From the NCBI RefSeq assembly GCF_001634625.1, contig NZ_LRSE01000002.1, forward strand, positions 248,001 to 312,000: a stretch of DNA of 64,000 nucleotides. Reading direction: 5' to 3'. A program made the translations under genes and the position numbers. Below are positions 42,831 through 53,583 of the stretch, piece by piece. The notes under the pieces are model-generated. The model worked only from the letters and a program-made list of their open reading frames with translations, was not told the DNA's origin and ran no database searches. Source of the stretch: Croceicoccus bisphenolivorans. GTDB taxonomy: Bacteria > Pseudomonadota > Alphaproteobacteria > Sphingomonadales > Sphingomonadaceae. Each line of letters opens with the position of its first letter. Positions within the stretch are counted from its first letter, which is position 1.

Positions 42831-45800
42831 TTAGTGCAGCCCTGCCGGGCGGCGCAGATCCAGTGTCATCGGAAATTCCCCTCCATGTTCTTCTGCCGGG
42901 ATATCGACCCGGCCCGGCGTATGCCCGTGGTCCTGAAAGCGCGCCTTGCGGCGGCTCTCGGCCTCGTAACTGTTGACCGGAACATCATCATACGCGCGTC
43001 CACCCGGGTGTGCCACATGATAGACACAACCCCCCAGCGAGCGATTGTTCCACGTATCGAAGACATCGAAGGTGAGTGGTGCATCCGCCCCGAGCAATGG
43101 ATGAAGGCACGACGGCGGCGCCCATGCCTTGTAACGCACGCCGCCCACGGCCTCTCCGGGACGGCCCGTGGGGTGCATGGGTACGCGCCTGCCGTTGCAG
43201 CCGATGACGTGGCGGCCGGGAACCAGACCCTTGGCCCGCACCTGCAACCGTTCGGTGCTGGAATCGACGTAGCGTACCGTGCCGCCGATCGCGCCGGTTT
43301 CGCCCAGCACGTTCCACGGTTCAAGCGCATGACCCACTTCCAGCACCACGCCGCCGGCTTCGATCGCGCCGTGGGTGGGAAAGCGGAACTGGCGCTGGGC
43401 TTCGAACCATTGCGGGTCGAAGTCGTAGCCCGCGTGCCGCAGGTCCGACAGCACTTCGAGGAAATCTGTCCAGCAATGGTGTTCGAGCAGAAACCGGTCA
43501 TGCAGCGCAGTGCCCCAGCGTACGAGGCTGCCGTCCTGCGGTTCACGCCAGAACCATGCGAGCAATGCGCGGAGCAGGAGTTGCTGCGCCACGCTCATCT
43601 TCGCGTCCGGCGGCATTTCGAACCCGCGAAACTCGACAAGGCCGAGGCGCCCCGTCGGACCGTCGGGCGAATAGAGCTTGTCGATGCAGATCTCGGTACG
43701 GTGGGTGTTGCCCGTCACGTCGACCAGCATGTTGCGGAACAGGAGGTCCACGACCCACGGGAACCTAGGCGGTTCGCCCGGCGGCGGCACTTGCGCCAGC
43801 GCGATTTCCAGCTCGTAAAGACTGTCGTGCCGCGCCTCGTCAATGCGCGGGGCCTGGCTGGTCGGGCCGATGAACAGGCCTGAGAATAGGTAGGACAGCG
43901 AGGGGTGCCGCTGCCAGTAGAGCACGAATGACTTCAAGAGGTCCGGACGGCGGATGAAGGGGCTGTCGGGGAAAGTCGCCCCGCCCATGACGAGGTGGTT
44001 GCCCCCGCCAGTGCCGACCGAACGCCCGTCGACCATGAACTTGTCCGCCGTGAGCCCGACTTCGCGGGCGTCTTCGTAAAGGCCCTCGGTCACGTCGACC
44101 AGTTCGCGCCACGAACCGGTGGGGTGGATGTTCACCTCGATTACGCCGGGATCGGGCGTGACTTTCAGCACTTGCACGCGCGGGTCGGGCGGGGGCGGAT
44201 AGCCCTCGATCCGCACCGGCATCTGCAGCTTTTCGGCCACGGCCTCGATCTCGGCCACGAGTTCGAGGAAATCCTCCATCGATTCGAGCGGGGGCACGAA
44301 GACGGAAAGGTAGGTTCCGCGCGGTTCCACGGTCATCGCGGTGCGAACCGCGCCCGCGATGATTTCCTGTTCCACGCGATCCTGCTGCGCCGCGCCTGCG
44401 GTTTCGACCCGTTCGAACCGCTGGTCGCCGCCGCCCGCGGTCATACGCTCCGCATCGTCGCTGCCCTTCCGCGACGCCTGCTGGCGATAGTCGGCCAGCG
44501 GGGCTTGCACGTCGGTTTCAACACGCGGGTGGGTATAGGGATAGTCGGACTTGGAAACGTGGGGCAGCGAGCCCAGCGGCAGGCGATAGCCCAGCGCGGA
44601 ATCGCCGGGCACGGCAGTCAGCTTGCCCTTGCGCACGGTCCACTGTTCGGACTTCCAGCGGGGGCCTTTCGCGGGCTCGGCCTGCCATTTCTGGATCGGC
44701 AGGACATAGCCGACGGGCTTCGACAACCCGCGTGTGAAAGTGCGGACGATGCGTTCGCGTTCTTCGGGATCGTCGATCTTGGGGTCGCCCGGTTCGACGT
44801 TGATTGGCAGTTCGCCCTCACGCTCGATCCACTTTTCGGGGTCTTCGAACACCGGCTGGACGTAATCGCCCTCGACGCCGAGCTGGCTGGCCGCCTCGGC
44901 AAGGAACTGGCCCGCCGATGCGGCGTCCAGCGTCGCTTCGGCATCCTCGTCCGGGTCCATCGCGATCAGGTCGGGATTGGACCAGAGCGGCTTGCCGTCT
45001 TTCCGCCAGTAGAGCGTATAGCCCCAGCGCGGCAGGCTTTCGCCCGGGTACCACTTGCCTTGTCCGTGGTGCAGCAGCGCGCCGGGTGCGAACCGCGTGC
45101 GCAGCTTGCGGATCAGCTTGTCGGCATATTTCGCCTTCGTCGGTCCGACGGCGTCGCCGTTCCATTCGCCAGCCTCCGGATCGTCGGCGGCGACGAAGGT
45201 CGGTTCGCCGCCCATCGTCAACCGGCAGTCCTGCGCGACCAGATCCTCGTCCACCTTGTCGCCCAGCGCCAGCAGCGCTTCCCAGCGGTTGTCGGTGAAC
45301 GGCTTGGTGATGCGAACCGCTTCGTGCACGCGGTCGACATTCATGGCGAAGCTGAAATCGACCTCGGCCGGTTCGGCCATGCCCGTGATCGGCGCGGCGG
45401 AACGGTAGTGCGGCGCGGCGGCGAGCGGAATATGCCCTTCGCCAGCGAAAAGCCCCGATGTCGGGTCCAGCCCGATCCAGCCTGCGCCGGGCACATAGAC
45501 CTCGCACCATGCGTGAAGGTCGGTGAAGTCGGCTTCCGGTCCCTTCGGTCCTTCCACAGGCTCCACGTCCGCCTTCATCTGGATCAGGTAGCCGGACACG
45601 AACCGCGCGGCATAGCCAAGGCGGCGCAGCAGGTTGACCATAAGCCAGCCGGTATCGCGGCACGATCCGGTGCCCAGTGTGAGCGTTTCTTCCGGCGTCT
45701 GCACGCCGGCTTCCATGCGCACGACATATCCGATCTTCTGTTCCAGCGCCTGGTTCACCGCGACGAAGAAGTCGATCGTACGGCCCTTCCAGCCGGAAAA

Positions 45801-46196
45801 CTCGTTTACCAGCGTTTCGAACTTGTCGCCCGCCGGTTCGGCGTCGAAATAGGAGGACAGTTCCTCCTTCAGGTCCGCGTCGTAGGAGAAGGGGACTTCC
45901 TCTGCGCTTTCCTCTACGAAGCAGTCGAAGGGATTGATCACCGTCAGGTCCGCGATCAGGTCGACCTCTATCGAGAAATGCGTGACGCGTTCGGGAAAGA
46001 CGATGCGCGCCAGCCAGTTGCCGTGCGGGTCCTGTTGCCAGTTCAGGAAGTGGCCCGCCGGTTCGATCTTCAGCGAATAGTTCGGGATCGCGGTGCGGCT
46101 GTGCGGTGCAGGTCGCAATCGTACGACTTGGGCCCCCAGCTGGACCGGGCGGTCGTAGTTGTACCGGGTGGCGTGGTGCAGCGCGGCGCGGATCAT
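42831..46196 (-). CDS. transglutaminase-DUF2126 fusion protein
   Basis: 1121 residues from ATG 46196. Residues 1-280 are a transglutaminase: [20 protein letters not shown], then Cys in [20 protein letters not shown], His in [11 protein letters not shown] and Asp in GLDPTSG. The remaining 840 residues are DUF2126 ([60 protein letters not shown]), a region resembling a catalytic amidoligase-like domain. It is the first gene of the operon with the ATP-grasp and second transglutaminase genes. Confidence 0.92.
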   Translation of the reverse strand: MIRAALHHATRYNYDRPVQLGAQVVRLRPAPHSRTAIPNYSLKIEPAGHFLNWQQDPHGNWLARIVFPERVTHFSIEVDLIADLTVINPFDCFVEESAEEVPFSYDADLKEELSSYFDAEPAGDKFETLVNEFSGWKGRTIDFFVAVNQALEQKIGYVVRMEAGVQTPEETLTLGTGSCRDTGWLMVNLLRRLGYAARFVSGYLIQMKADVEPVEGPKGPEADFTDLHAWCEVYVPGAGWIGLDPTSGLFAGEGHIPLAAAPHYRSAAPITGMAEPAEVDFSFAMNVDRVHEAVRITKPFTDNRWEALLALGDKVDEDLVAQDCRLTMGGEPTFVAADDPEAGEWNGDAVGPTKAKYADKLIRKLRTRFAPGALLHHGQGKWYPGESLPRWGYTLYWRKDGKPLWSNPDLIAMDPDEDAEATLDAASAGQFLAEAASQLGVEGDYVQPVFEDPEKWIEREGELPINVEPGDPKIDDPEERERIVRTFTRGLSKPVGYVLPIQKWQAEPAKGPRWKSEQWTVRKGKLTAVPGDSALGYRLPLGSLPHVSKSDYPYTHPRVETDVQAPLADYRQQASRKGSDDAERMTAGGGDQRFERVETAGAAQQDRVEQEIIAGAVRTAMTVEPRGTYLSVFVPPLESMEDFLELVAEIEAVAEKLQMPVRIEGYPPPPDPRVQVLKVTPDPGVIEVNIHPTGSWRELVDVTEGLYEDAREVGLTADKFMVDGRSVGTGGGNHLVMGGATFPDSPFIRRPDLLKSFVLYWQRHPSLSYLFSGLFIGPTSQAPRIDEARHDSLYELEIALAQVPPPGEPPRFPWVVDLLFRNMLVDVTGNTHRTEICIDKLYSPDGPTGRLGLVEFRGFEMPPDAKMSVAQQLLLRALLAWFWREPQDGSLVRWGTALHDRFLLEHHCWTDFLEVLSDLRHAGYDFDPQWFEAQRQFRFPTHGAIEAGGVVLEVGHALEPWNVLGETGAIGGTVRYVDSSTERLQVRAKGLVPGRHVIGCNGRRVPMHPTGRPGEAVGGVRYKAWAPPSCLHPLLGADAPLTFDVFDTWNNRSLGGCVYHVAHPGGRAYDDVPVNSYEAESRRKARFQDHGHTPGRVDIPAEEHGGEFPMTLDLRRPAGLH

Positions 46197-46281
46197 GAAA
46201 CGGAGTAACGCACGAACCGTGCTGCAATGCAACAAATCTCGCGTTTGCGAACGTCACGCCGGTTGTGCCAAGGGGGCAGGC

Positions 46282-49200
46282 ATGGAACGGACAGGCTGGC
46301 ACTTCTGGATCGACCGGGGCGGGACGTTCACCGATGTGGTGGCGCTGTCGCCCGACGGGGTGATCGAGACGCGCAAGCTCTTGTCCGAACATCCCGAACG
46401 CTATCGCGACGCCGCGATACAGGGCATCCGTGACGTATTGGGCGTGGAGGCGGGGGCGGACCTGCCGTCCGGCCGGATCGCGGCGGTGAAGATGGGCACG
46501 ACGGTGGCCACCAACGCCCTGCTGGAGCGCAAGGGCGAAAAGGTGGCGCTGGTCGTGACGCGCGGGTTTCGCGATGTCCTGCGCATCGGATACCAGAATC
46601 GCCCGCGCCTGTTCGACATGCATATCGTCTTGCCCGAAAGGCTTGAGGCCTGTGTGATCGAGGCGGAAGAGCGCGTGGATGCGCAGGGCAATGTCCTGAC
46701 CGCACTGGATGACGACGCGGTTCGTGCCGATTTGCATGCCGCGCGCGATGCGGGCTGTACCGCAGCGGCAGTCGTGCTGATGCACGGCTATCGTCACACG
46801 GCGCACGAGGCGCGCATTGCCGAAATCGCGGGCGAAGTCGGCTTTGCGCAAGTGTCGGCCAGCCACATGGTCAGCCCGGTGATGAAGATCGTCGGGCGCG
46901 GGGATACGACACTGGTCGATGCCTACCTCTCGCCGGTGCTGGACCGATACGTTGCCCAGGTCACCGATGCATTGGGGGAGCAGGTTCCGCTGGCGTTCAT
47001 GCAGTCGAACGGCGGGCTGGCGGGCGCGGCGCAGTTTCGTGGGCGCGATGCAATCCTGTCGGGGCCGGCGGGCGGCATCGTCGGCATGGTCGAGACGGGA
47101 CGCGAGGCAGGTTTTGACCGGCTGATCGGCTTCGACATGGGCGGCACCAGCACCGACGTGTCGCACTTTGCCGGAGAGCTTGAGCGCGTGAACGAGACAG
47201 TGGTCGCGGGCGTGCGGCTGCGCGTGCCGATGCTGTCCATCGACACCATCGCGGCGGGTGGCGGGTCGATCTGCCGCTTCGACGGCACGCGCCTGCGCGT
47301 CGGGCCGGAATCGGCAGGCGCGGACCCGGGACCTGCCTGCTATCGCCGGGGCGGGCCGCTGACGGTGACGGACTGCAACGTCATGCTGGGCAAGCTGCGC
47401 CCCGATTGCTTCCCCGCGCTGTTCGGGGACGATGGCGACCAGCCGCTCGACGCTGAAGTCGTGCGCGAAAAATTCGCAGAGCTTGCCGAAGAAGTCGCCG
47501 CCGCAGGCCTGCCGCGCAAGACGGGCGAGGAACTGGCCGAAGGTTTCCTCGCCATCGCGGTCGACGCCATGGCCAATGCGATCAAGAAGATCTCGGTCGC
47601 GCAGGGACACGATGTGTCAACTTACGCGCTGTCGTGCTTCGGCGGGGCAGGCGGGCAGCATGCGTGCCTCGTCGCCGATGCGCTGGGCATGGATACGGTG
47701 CTGCTCCACCCGCTGGCGGGGCTGTTGTCGGCCTACGGCATCGGCCTTGCCGACCAGCGGATCGTGAAACAGCAGGCCATCGAACAGCACGTCGACCTTG
47801 GCGGACTGGAAGCTGCGGGCGAGGCGATGGCGACCTTGCGCGCAGAGGCCGAAGGCGAGGTCGAAAGCCACGGCTTCGACACCGGCGCGATGCAGGTCAG
47901 GCGCAGGCTCATGGTCCGCTATCTCGGCACCGACACCGCGCTGGAGGTCGCATACGGCAGCGAGGCCGAAGTGCGCGCCGAGTTCGAGGCGCTCTACCGC
48001 CAGCGCTTCACTTTCGTCTCGAACGCGCCGCTTGTGGTCGAGGCCGCGCAAGTCGAACTGGTCGTGCCGTCCAACCGCCCATCGGCCAGCGTCGGGGCAG
48101 AGCACGTGCCGCAAGACGCGCGTAGCGTTCCGGTCTTCGCAGGCGGCGAAGAGCGCGAGGCGAGCCTCATGCCGCGCACGGCGCTTGGCATCGAACAGCC
48201 GCTGACCAGCCCCGCGATACTTTACGACGACACTGCAACCATCCTCGTCGAATCCGGCTGGCAGGCCCTGCGCCGCGCATCGGGCGATATCGTGCTGACC
48301 CGCGTGACCCCGCGAGAAAACGCCAGTATCGGTACAGCACTCGACCCTGTGCGGCTGGAGATTTTCAACAACCTGTTCATGGCGATTGCCGAACAGATGG
48401 GGCAGGCGCTGCAGAACACGGCGCTGTCGGTGAACATCAAGGAGCGGCTCGATTTTTCCTGCGCGCTGTTCGATGGCGAAGGCGCGCTTATCGCCAATGC
48501 GCCGCACATGCCGGTGCACCTTGGCTCGATGGGCGACAGCGTCCGCGCGGTGCGGGACAAGGCGCTGGAAACGGGCCGGCTGGCCGACGGCAATGCGTGG
48601 CTGGTCAACAACCCCTATTGCGGCGGGACGCACTTGCCCGACCTCACCGTCGTCATGCCGGTGTTTGAGGATGGCGAATGCCGCTTCTGGGTCGCGGCGC
48701 GCGGTCACCACGCCGACATCGGCGGCACCACGCCCGGATCGATGCCCCCCGACAGCCGCACGCTGGACGAGGAAGGCGTGCTGTTCGACAGCTTCCTGTT
48801 GGTCGAACGCGGCGAGTTGCGCGAGGACGCCTTGCGCGCCGAACTGGCCAAGGGGCCATATCCCGCCCGCGACCCCGACCGCAATGTCGGCGACCTCACC
48901 GCCCAGATCGCGGCCTGCGCGCGCGGGGCGGCGGACATTCACCGCATGGTGGGTGAGTTCGGGTTGGACGTGGTCGAGGCATACATGCACCACGTTCAGG
49001 CCAATGCAGCCGAAGCGGTGCGACGCGTGCTCGACCGCTTGCCCGACGGCAGCTTCACCTATCCGCTGGACGACGGCACTCAGATCACCGCGACTATCGC
49101 CATCGACCGCAGTGCGCGCAGTGCCCGCATCGACTTCACCGGCACCAGCGCGCAGCAGCCCAACAACTTCAACGCGCCACCTGCGATCTGCCGCGCCGCG

Positions 49201-49869
49201 ACGCTTTACGTCATGCGCACGCTCATCGACGAGGATATCCCGATGAACGACGGGTGCCTCTGGCCGGTCGATCTGGTCATTCCCGAAGGCTCGATGCTCG
49301 CCCCGCACCATCCCGCAGCGGTAGTCGCGGGCAATGTGGAGACCAGCCAGGTCATCACCGATGCGCTATACGGCGCCTGCGGGGCGCTGGCGGGCGCGCA
49401 AGGGACGATGAACAACTTCACTTTTGGCAATGCGCGCTACCAGTATTACGAGACGATCTGCGGCGGATCGGGCGCGGGGCCGGACTTCGACGGAACCAGC
49501 GCCGTGCAGACGCACATGACGAACTCTCGCCTGACCGATCCCGAGGTGCTGGAATGGCGCTTTCCCGTGCTTCTGGAGGCGTTCTCTATACGCGAAGGTT
49601 CGGGCGGAGCAGGGCGGCAGAGGGGCGGCGACGGCGTCGTGCGGCGCATCCGCTTCCTCGAGGACATGACCGCGACGATCCTGTCGAACCGCCGCGTCGT
49701 GCCTCCCTTCGGGCTGAACGGCGGAGCGTCTGGCGCACCCGGCCTCAACCGCGTGGAGCGGGCTGACGGAAGCATGATCGCGGTCCCCTCGACTGGCAGT
49801 GTCGAGATGAGGCCCGGCGACGTTTTCGTGATCGAGACACCGGGCGGCGGCGGGTTCGGATCAGCCTGA
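46282..49869 (+). CDS. 5-oxoprolinase/hydantoinase family protein (HyuA-HyuB fusion)
   Basis: 1195 residues, as in the fused 5-oxoprolinase type. The HyuA half starts [20 protein letters not shown] and has the ATPase-like [19 protein letters not shown]; the HyuB half starts near residue 690 with [20 protein letters not shown] and ends with a glycine-rich [12 protein letters not shown]. It is likely an ATP-dependent 5-oxoproline (pyroglutamate) or hydantoin hydrolase in the cytosol. ATG 46282 follows AGGGGGCAGGC. It is divergent from the DUF2126 operon and its end overlaps the convergent LysR gene by 9 bases. Confidence 0.92.
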   Translation: MERTGWHFWIDRGGTFTDVVALSPDGVIETRKLLSEHPERYRDAAIQGIRDVLGVEAGADLPSGRIAAVKMGTTVATNALLERKGEKVALVVTRGFRDVLRIGYQNRPRLFDMHIVLPERLEACVIEAEERVDAQGNVLTALDDDAVRADLHAARDAGCTAAAVVLMHGYRHTAHEARIAEIAGEVGFAQVSASHMVSPVMKIVGRGDTTLVDAYLSPVLDRYVAQVTDALGEQVPLAFMQSNGGLAGAAQFRGRDAILSGPAGGIVGMVETGREAGFDRLIGFDMGGTSTDVSHFAGELERVNETVVAGVRLRVPMLSIDTIAAGGGSICRFDGTRLRVGPESAGADPGPACYRRGGPLTVTDCNVMLGKLRPDCFPALFGDDGDQPLDAEVVREKFAELAEEVAAAGLPRKTGEELAEGFLAIAVDAMANAIKKISVAQGHDVSTYALSCFGGAGGQHACLVADALGMDTVLLHPLAGLLSAYGIGLADQRIVKQQAIEQHVDLGGLEAAGEAMATLRAEAEGEVESHGFDTGAMQVRRRLMVRYLGTDTALEVAYGSEAEVRAEFEALYRQRFTFVSNAPLVVEAAQVELVVPSNRPSASVGAEHVPQDARSVPVFAGGEEREASLMPRTALGIEQPLTSPAILYDDTATILVESGWQALRRASGDIVLTRVTPRENASIGTALDPVRLEIFNNLFMAIAEQMGQALQNTALSVNIKERLDFSCALFDGEGALIANAPHMPVHLGSMGDSVRAVRDKALETGRLADGNAWLVNNPYCGGTHLPDLTVVMPVFEDGECRFWVAARGHHADIGGTTPGSMPPDSRTLDEEGVLFDSFLLVERGELREDALRAELAKGPYPARDPDRNVGDLTAQIAACARGAADIHRMVGEFGLDVVEAYMHHVQANAAEAVRRVLDRLPDGSFTYPLDDGTQITATIAIDRSARSARIDFTGTSAQQPNNFNAPPAICRAATLYVMRTLIDEDIPMNDGCLWPVDLVIPEGSMLAPHHPAAVVAGNVETSQVITDALYGACGALAGAQGTMNNFTFGNARYQYYETICGGSGAGPDFDGTSAVQTHMTNSRLTDPEVLEWRFPVLLEAFSIREGSGGAGRQRGGDGVVRRIRFLEDMTATILSNRRVVPPFGLNGGASGAPGLNRVERADGSMIAVPSTGSVEMRPGDVFVIETPGGGGFGSA

Positions 49870-50742
49870 CAGGACTTCCCTCAGCCTGTCGCAGAGCGCG
49901 GTAAGAGCTGGCGACCTGCCGATCCGCGCCATCGCCTCGGCATCGCTGATGAGGCCGATGGTCCGCTCCGCCTCGAACGCTTCCAGCCGCGCCAGTGCAA
50001 TGCCCTCGCGCGCATAGCATCGCGGCACGAGCGTGATGGCCAGTCCGGCCGCGACCAGTTGCAGCGCCCGTTCTTCGTCATCGGTGCGCGATGCCATGAA
50101 GGGGCGCACGCCGTGTCCGGTGAAGAACCGGCTCGTTTCGGCCAGCACCTCGCACTGGCGGCGCACCAGCATCGTTTCGCCGGAAAGTTCGGCGGGCGCG
50201 ACACTGCTGCGCCCCGCAAGATGATGGGTGGCAGGCAGCGCCATGGCATAGTCCTCGTGCCCGATTTCGCGCTCCATCTCTCGCGACGGGGGCACGGGGC
50301 CGATCACCGCGTCCAGCCTGCCGCGGTCCAGCCTTTGGAGCAGATCGCGCATGCGCCCGTCCAGCACCTCGATCCGCGCGTCGGGATCGGCCTGTCGGGC
50401 TGCCGCTATGCCTGCGCCGACCATTGCGGATGGCAGGGTGGAGGCGATGCCGATCCGCAGCAGCTGCGCCGCCACGTCTCCGCTGCCCACCCGCTCTGCT
50501 TCTGCAAAGGCGCGTTCGATGGCGCGGGCATGTTCCACCAGATGCGCGCCCGCGCCGGTCAGTTCCACACGGCGGTTGTCGCGATTGAACAGGGGCGTGC
50601 CCATCAGCCGCTCCAGCTTTGCAATTCCGGCGGAAAGCGTGGGCTGGGAAACGTGCATCGTGGTCGCCGCGCGCGAGAAGCTGCCTTGATCGACTACGGC
50701 GATGAAATAGCGGACGAGATAGCGTTCTATCATAGATGCCAT
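49861..50742 (-). CDS. LysR-family transcriptional regulator
   Basis: 293 residues. The helix-turn-helix is VVDQGSFSRAATTMHVSQPT (16-35) followed by LSAGIAKLERLMGTPLFNRD; the effector domain starts near residue 90. Divergent from the leucine-catabolism operon (80-base gap), of which it is the probable regulator; many bacteria use a MerR-type LiuR instead. Two starts, 50742 and 50733, are possible. An inverted repeat covers this start region. Confidence 0.9.
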   Translation of the reverse strand: MASMIERYLVRYFIAVVDQGSFSRAATTMHVSQPTLSAGIAKLERLMGTPLFNRDNRRVELTGAGAHLVEHARAIERAFAEAERVGSGDVAAQLLRIGIASTLPSAMVGAGIAAARQADPDARIEVLDGRMRDLLQRLDRGRLDAVIGPVPPSREMEREIGHEDYAMALPATHHLAGRSSVAPAELSGETMLVRRQCEVLAETSRFFTGHGVRPFMASRTDDEERALQLVAAGLAITLVPRCYAREGIALARLEAFEAERTIGLISDAEAMARIGRSPALTALCDRLREVLSG

Positions 50743-50746
50743 CTAT
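50732..50746. promoter_or_regulatory. inverted repeat at the LysR start codon, candidate autoregulatory operator
   Basis: ATAGATG (50732-50738) and CATCTAT (50740-50746) form a perfect 7-base palindrome with a single central base, overlapping the first codons of the LysR gene and about 80 bases from the divergent operon. LysR proteins often bind palindromes near their own start. Confidence 0.4.
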
Positions 50747-50821
50747 CATGTGGCCAGCGTCGATTCAATTTTGCCGGATCGCTAGGCTGAATTAGGTGTT
50801 GCCCGCCAAGAGAGGATTGCC

Positions 50822-51985
50822 ATGCGAGCTACCCCTGATTTCGATTTCGCCCTGGGCGAAAGCGCTGACATGATTCGCGAAACCGTCGCGCGTTTTGCTG
50901 ACGAACAGATCATGCCCCTTGCCGAACGCATCGACCGGGACGACTGGTTTCCGCGCGAAGAGCTGTGGCAGCAGATGGGCGAACTGGGCCTGCACGGCGT
51001 TACCGTGTCGGAAGATTACGGCGGGCTTGGCCTCGGCTATCTCGATCACCTGATCGCGGTGGAGGAAGTTTCCCGCGCCAGCGCCTCGCTCGGCCTATCC
51101 TATGGCGCGCACTCCAACCTGTGCGTCAACCAGATCCATCGCTGGGGCAACGATGCGCAGAAAGCGAAGTACCTGCCCAAGTTGGTGAGCGGCGAACATG
51201 TCGGCTCGCTCGCGATGAGCGAGGCGGGTGCCGGCTCCGACGTCGTGTCGATGAAGATGCGTGCCCCGAGGGCCGATGGCGGCTGGGTGCTGAACGGCAC
51301 GAAGTTCTGGATCACCAACGCACCCTATGCCGATACGCTGGTCGTCTATGCCAAGACCGACCCTGACGCAGGGCCGCGCGGCATCACGACCTTCCTGATC
51401 GAGAAGGACTTTGAAGGTTTCTCCATCGGTCAGAAGATCGAGAAGATGGGCATGCGCGGATCGCCCACGTCCGAACTGGTTTTCGACGACTGCTTCGTAC
51501 CGGATGAAAACGTTATGGCCGGCGTCGGCGAAGGCGTGAAAGTCCTGATGAGCGGGCTGGATTACGAGCGTGTCGTGCTCTCGGGCGTGCAGCTTGGCAT
51601 CATTCAGGCCTGCCTCGATGTCGTCATCCCCTACTTGCGCGAACGCAAGCAGTTCGGCCGCCCCATCGGCGAATTCCAGCTGATGCAGGCCAAGGTTGCC
51701 GACATGTACGTCGGCCTGCAATCGGCGCGCGCCTATTCCTACGCCGTCGCCAAGGCATGCGATGCGGGCCAGACCACGCGGTTCGACGCGGCGGGCGCGA
51801 TCCTGCTGGCATCGGAGAACGCCTTCCGCGCTGCGGGCGAAGCGGTGCAGGCGCTGGGCGGGGCGGGTTACACCACAGACTGGCCGGTCGAACGCTTTCT
51901 GCGTGATGCGAAGCTGCTGGATATCGGTGCGGGTACAAACGAGATCAGGCGGATGCTGATCGGTCGGGAGTTGATGAAAGGATGA
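50822..51985 (+). CDS. ivd: isovaleryl-CoA dehydrogenase
   Basis: 387 residues. Acyl-CoA dehydrogenase motifs are [20 protein letters not shown] and [20 protein letters not shown], and the C-terminal [20 protein letters not shown]. The catalytic Glu typical of isovaleryl-CoA dehydrogenase is in [12 protein letters not shown], at the IVD rather than the MCAD position. It makes 3-methylcrotonyl-CoA in leucine breakdown, and the next two genes carboxylate that product. The start codon of the next gene overlaps its stop (ATGA). Confidence 0.93.
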   Translation: MRATPDFDFALGESADMIRETVARFADEQIMPLAERIDRDDWFPREELWQQMGELGLHGVTVSEDYGGLGLGYLDHLIAVEEVSRASASLGLSYGAHSNLCVNQIHRWGNDAQKAKYLPKLVSGEHVGSLAMSEAGAGSDVVSMKMRAPRADGGWVLNGTKFWITNAPYADTLVVYAKTDPDAGPRGITTFLIEKDFEGFSIGQKIEKMGMRGSPTSELVFDDCFVPDENVMAGVGEGVKVLMSGLDYERVVLSGVQLGIIQACLDVVIPYLRERKQFGRPIGEFQLMQAKVADMYVGLQSARAYSYAVAKACDAGQTTRFDAAGAILLASENAFRAAGEAVQALGGAGYTTDWPVERFLRDAKLLDIGAGTNEIRRMLIGRELMKG

Positions 51986-53583
51986 GCGCGCCAGTACTGA
52001 CATCGAAAGTCGACCTGTTCTCGCCAGAGGCGCAGGCCCGGGCGAAGCACAACCGCGCGCTGGCAGAAGAGCTGCGGTCAAAGGTGGCCGAGGCCGCGCA
52101 TGGCGGGGCGGAGCGGCACCGCGAACGCCATGTCGCGCGCGGCAAGCTGCTGGCCCGCGACAGGGTGGAGCGCCTGCTCGATCCCGGTGCGCCGTTTCTT
52201 GAAATCGGCCAGCTGGCCGCGAACGGCATGTACGAAGGCGACGTTCACGGCGCCAGCATCGTTGCGGGGATCGGGCAGGTTTCCGGACGGCAGGTGATGA
52301 TCGCCGCCAACGATCCCACCGTGAAGGGCGGATCATACTATCCGATGACGGTGAAGAAGCATCTTCGCGCGCAGGAAATCGCGCGGGAGAACCGGCTGCC
52401 GTGCATATACCTCGTCGACAGCGGCGGTGCGAACCTGCCCTATCAGGCGGAAGTCTTCCCCGATCGCGAACATTTCGGTCGCATCTTCTATAACCAGGCG
52501 CAGATGAGCGGTATGGGCATTCCCCAGATCGCCTGCGTCATGGGCAGCTGCACCGCGGGCGGCGCATACGTTCCGGCGATGAGCGACGAGACGGTGATCG
52601 TGCGCGAACAGGGCACCATCTTCCTTGCCGGCCCCCCGCTGGTAAAGGCCGCGACGGGCGAGGAAATCAGCGCCGAGGACCTGGGCGGCGGCGACCTGCA
52701 CACCCGCAAGTCGGGCGTGGCCGACCATCTGGCCGAAAACGACGAACACGCACTTGCCATCGTGCGCGACATCGTCAGCCACCTTGGCCGGAACGAAGGC
52801 GCCGCGATCGACCTGAAAGAGGTGACCCCGCCCAAGTACGACGCGGAAGATCTCTACGCCCTCATCCCAGAGGATGTTCGCGCACCCTATGACGTGCACG
52901 AGGTGATCGCGCGCATCGTGGACGGTTCGGAATTCCACGAGTTCAAGCCGCTTTACGGCAATACGCTCGTCACCGGCTTTGCCCATATCCACGGCATGCC
53001 GGTCGCCATTCTTGCCAACAACGGCGTGCTGTTTTCGGAAAGCGCGCAAAAGGGTGCGCACTTCATTGAACTGGCCTGCCAGCGCCGCATTCCGCTGCTG
53101 TTCCTTCAGAACATCTCCGGTTTCATGGTCGGCGGCAAGTACGAGGCAGAGGGCATCGCCAAGCACGGCGCGAAGCTGGTGACGGCGGTTGCCACGGCGC
53201 AAGTGCCGAAAGTGACCGTGCTGATCGGCGGAAGCTTCGGCGCGGGCAACTACGGCATGTGCGGCAGGGCCTATCAGCCCCGCTTCCTGTTCAGCTGGCC
53301 CAACAGTCGGATTTCGGTGATGGGCGGGGAACAGGCGGCCAGCGTTCTCGCCACCGTCCACCGCGATGCCGACAAGTGGAGCGATGCGGATGCCGAGGCA
53401 TTCAAGGCTCCCGTCCGCCAGAAGTATGAGGACGAGGGCAACCCATACTACGCCACGGCGCGACTGTGGGATGACGGGGTGATCGATCCGGCCCAGACGC
53501 GCGATGTGCTGGGCCTTGCCTTCCGCGCCGCGCTCGAAGCTCCAATCCCCGATCGTGCGCCCTTCGGCGTGTTCAGGATGTAA
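51982..53583 (+). CDS. methylcrotonyl-CoA carboxylase, carboxyltransferase (beta) subunit
   Basis: 533 residues of the acyl-CoA carboxyltransferase fold: [60 protein letters not shown] and later [40 protein letters not shown]. These, and linkage to isovaleryl-CoA dehydrogenase and a biotin carrier gene, point to the leucine pathway (LiuB/MccB). It overlaps both neighbours by a few bases, so the operon is tightly coupled. Confidence 0.93.
   Translation: MSAPVLTSKVDLFSPEAQARAKHNRALAEELRSKVAEAAHGGAERHRERHVARGKLLARDRVERLLDPGAPFLEIGQLAANGMYEGDVHGASIVAGIGQVSGRQVMIAANDPTVKGGSYYPMTVKKHLRAQEIARENRLPCIYLVDSGGANLPYQAEVFPDREHFGRIFYNQAQMSGMGIPQIACVMGSCTAGGAYVPAMSDETVIVREQGTIFLAGPPLVKAATGEEISAEDLGGGDLHTRKSGVADHLAENDEHALAIVRDIVSHLGRNEGAAIDLKEVTPPKYDAEDLYALIPEDVRAPYDVHEVIARIVDGSEFHEFKPLYGNTLVTGFAHIHGMPVAILANNGVLFSESAQKGAHFIELACQRRIPLLFLQNISGFMVGGKYEAEGIAKHGAKLVTAVATAQVPKVTVLIGGSFGAGNYGMCGRAYQPRFLFSWPNSRISVMGGEQAASVLATVHRDADKWSDADAEAFKAPVRQKYEDEGNPYYATARLWDDGVIDPAQTRDVLGLAFRAALEAPIPDRAPFGVFRM

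Noticed and set aside
43995-46208. Long open frame (737 codons) antisense to the DUF2126 gene
   Set aside because: It mirrors a well supported coding sequence in high-GC DNA; its translation has no recognisable motifs. The same applies to long antisense frames at 53448-55340 and 10302-12260.
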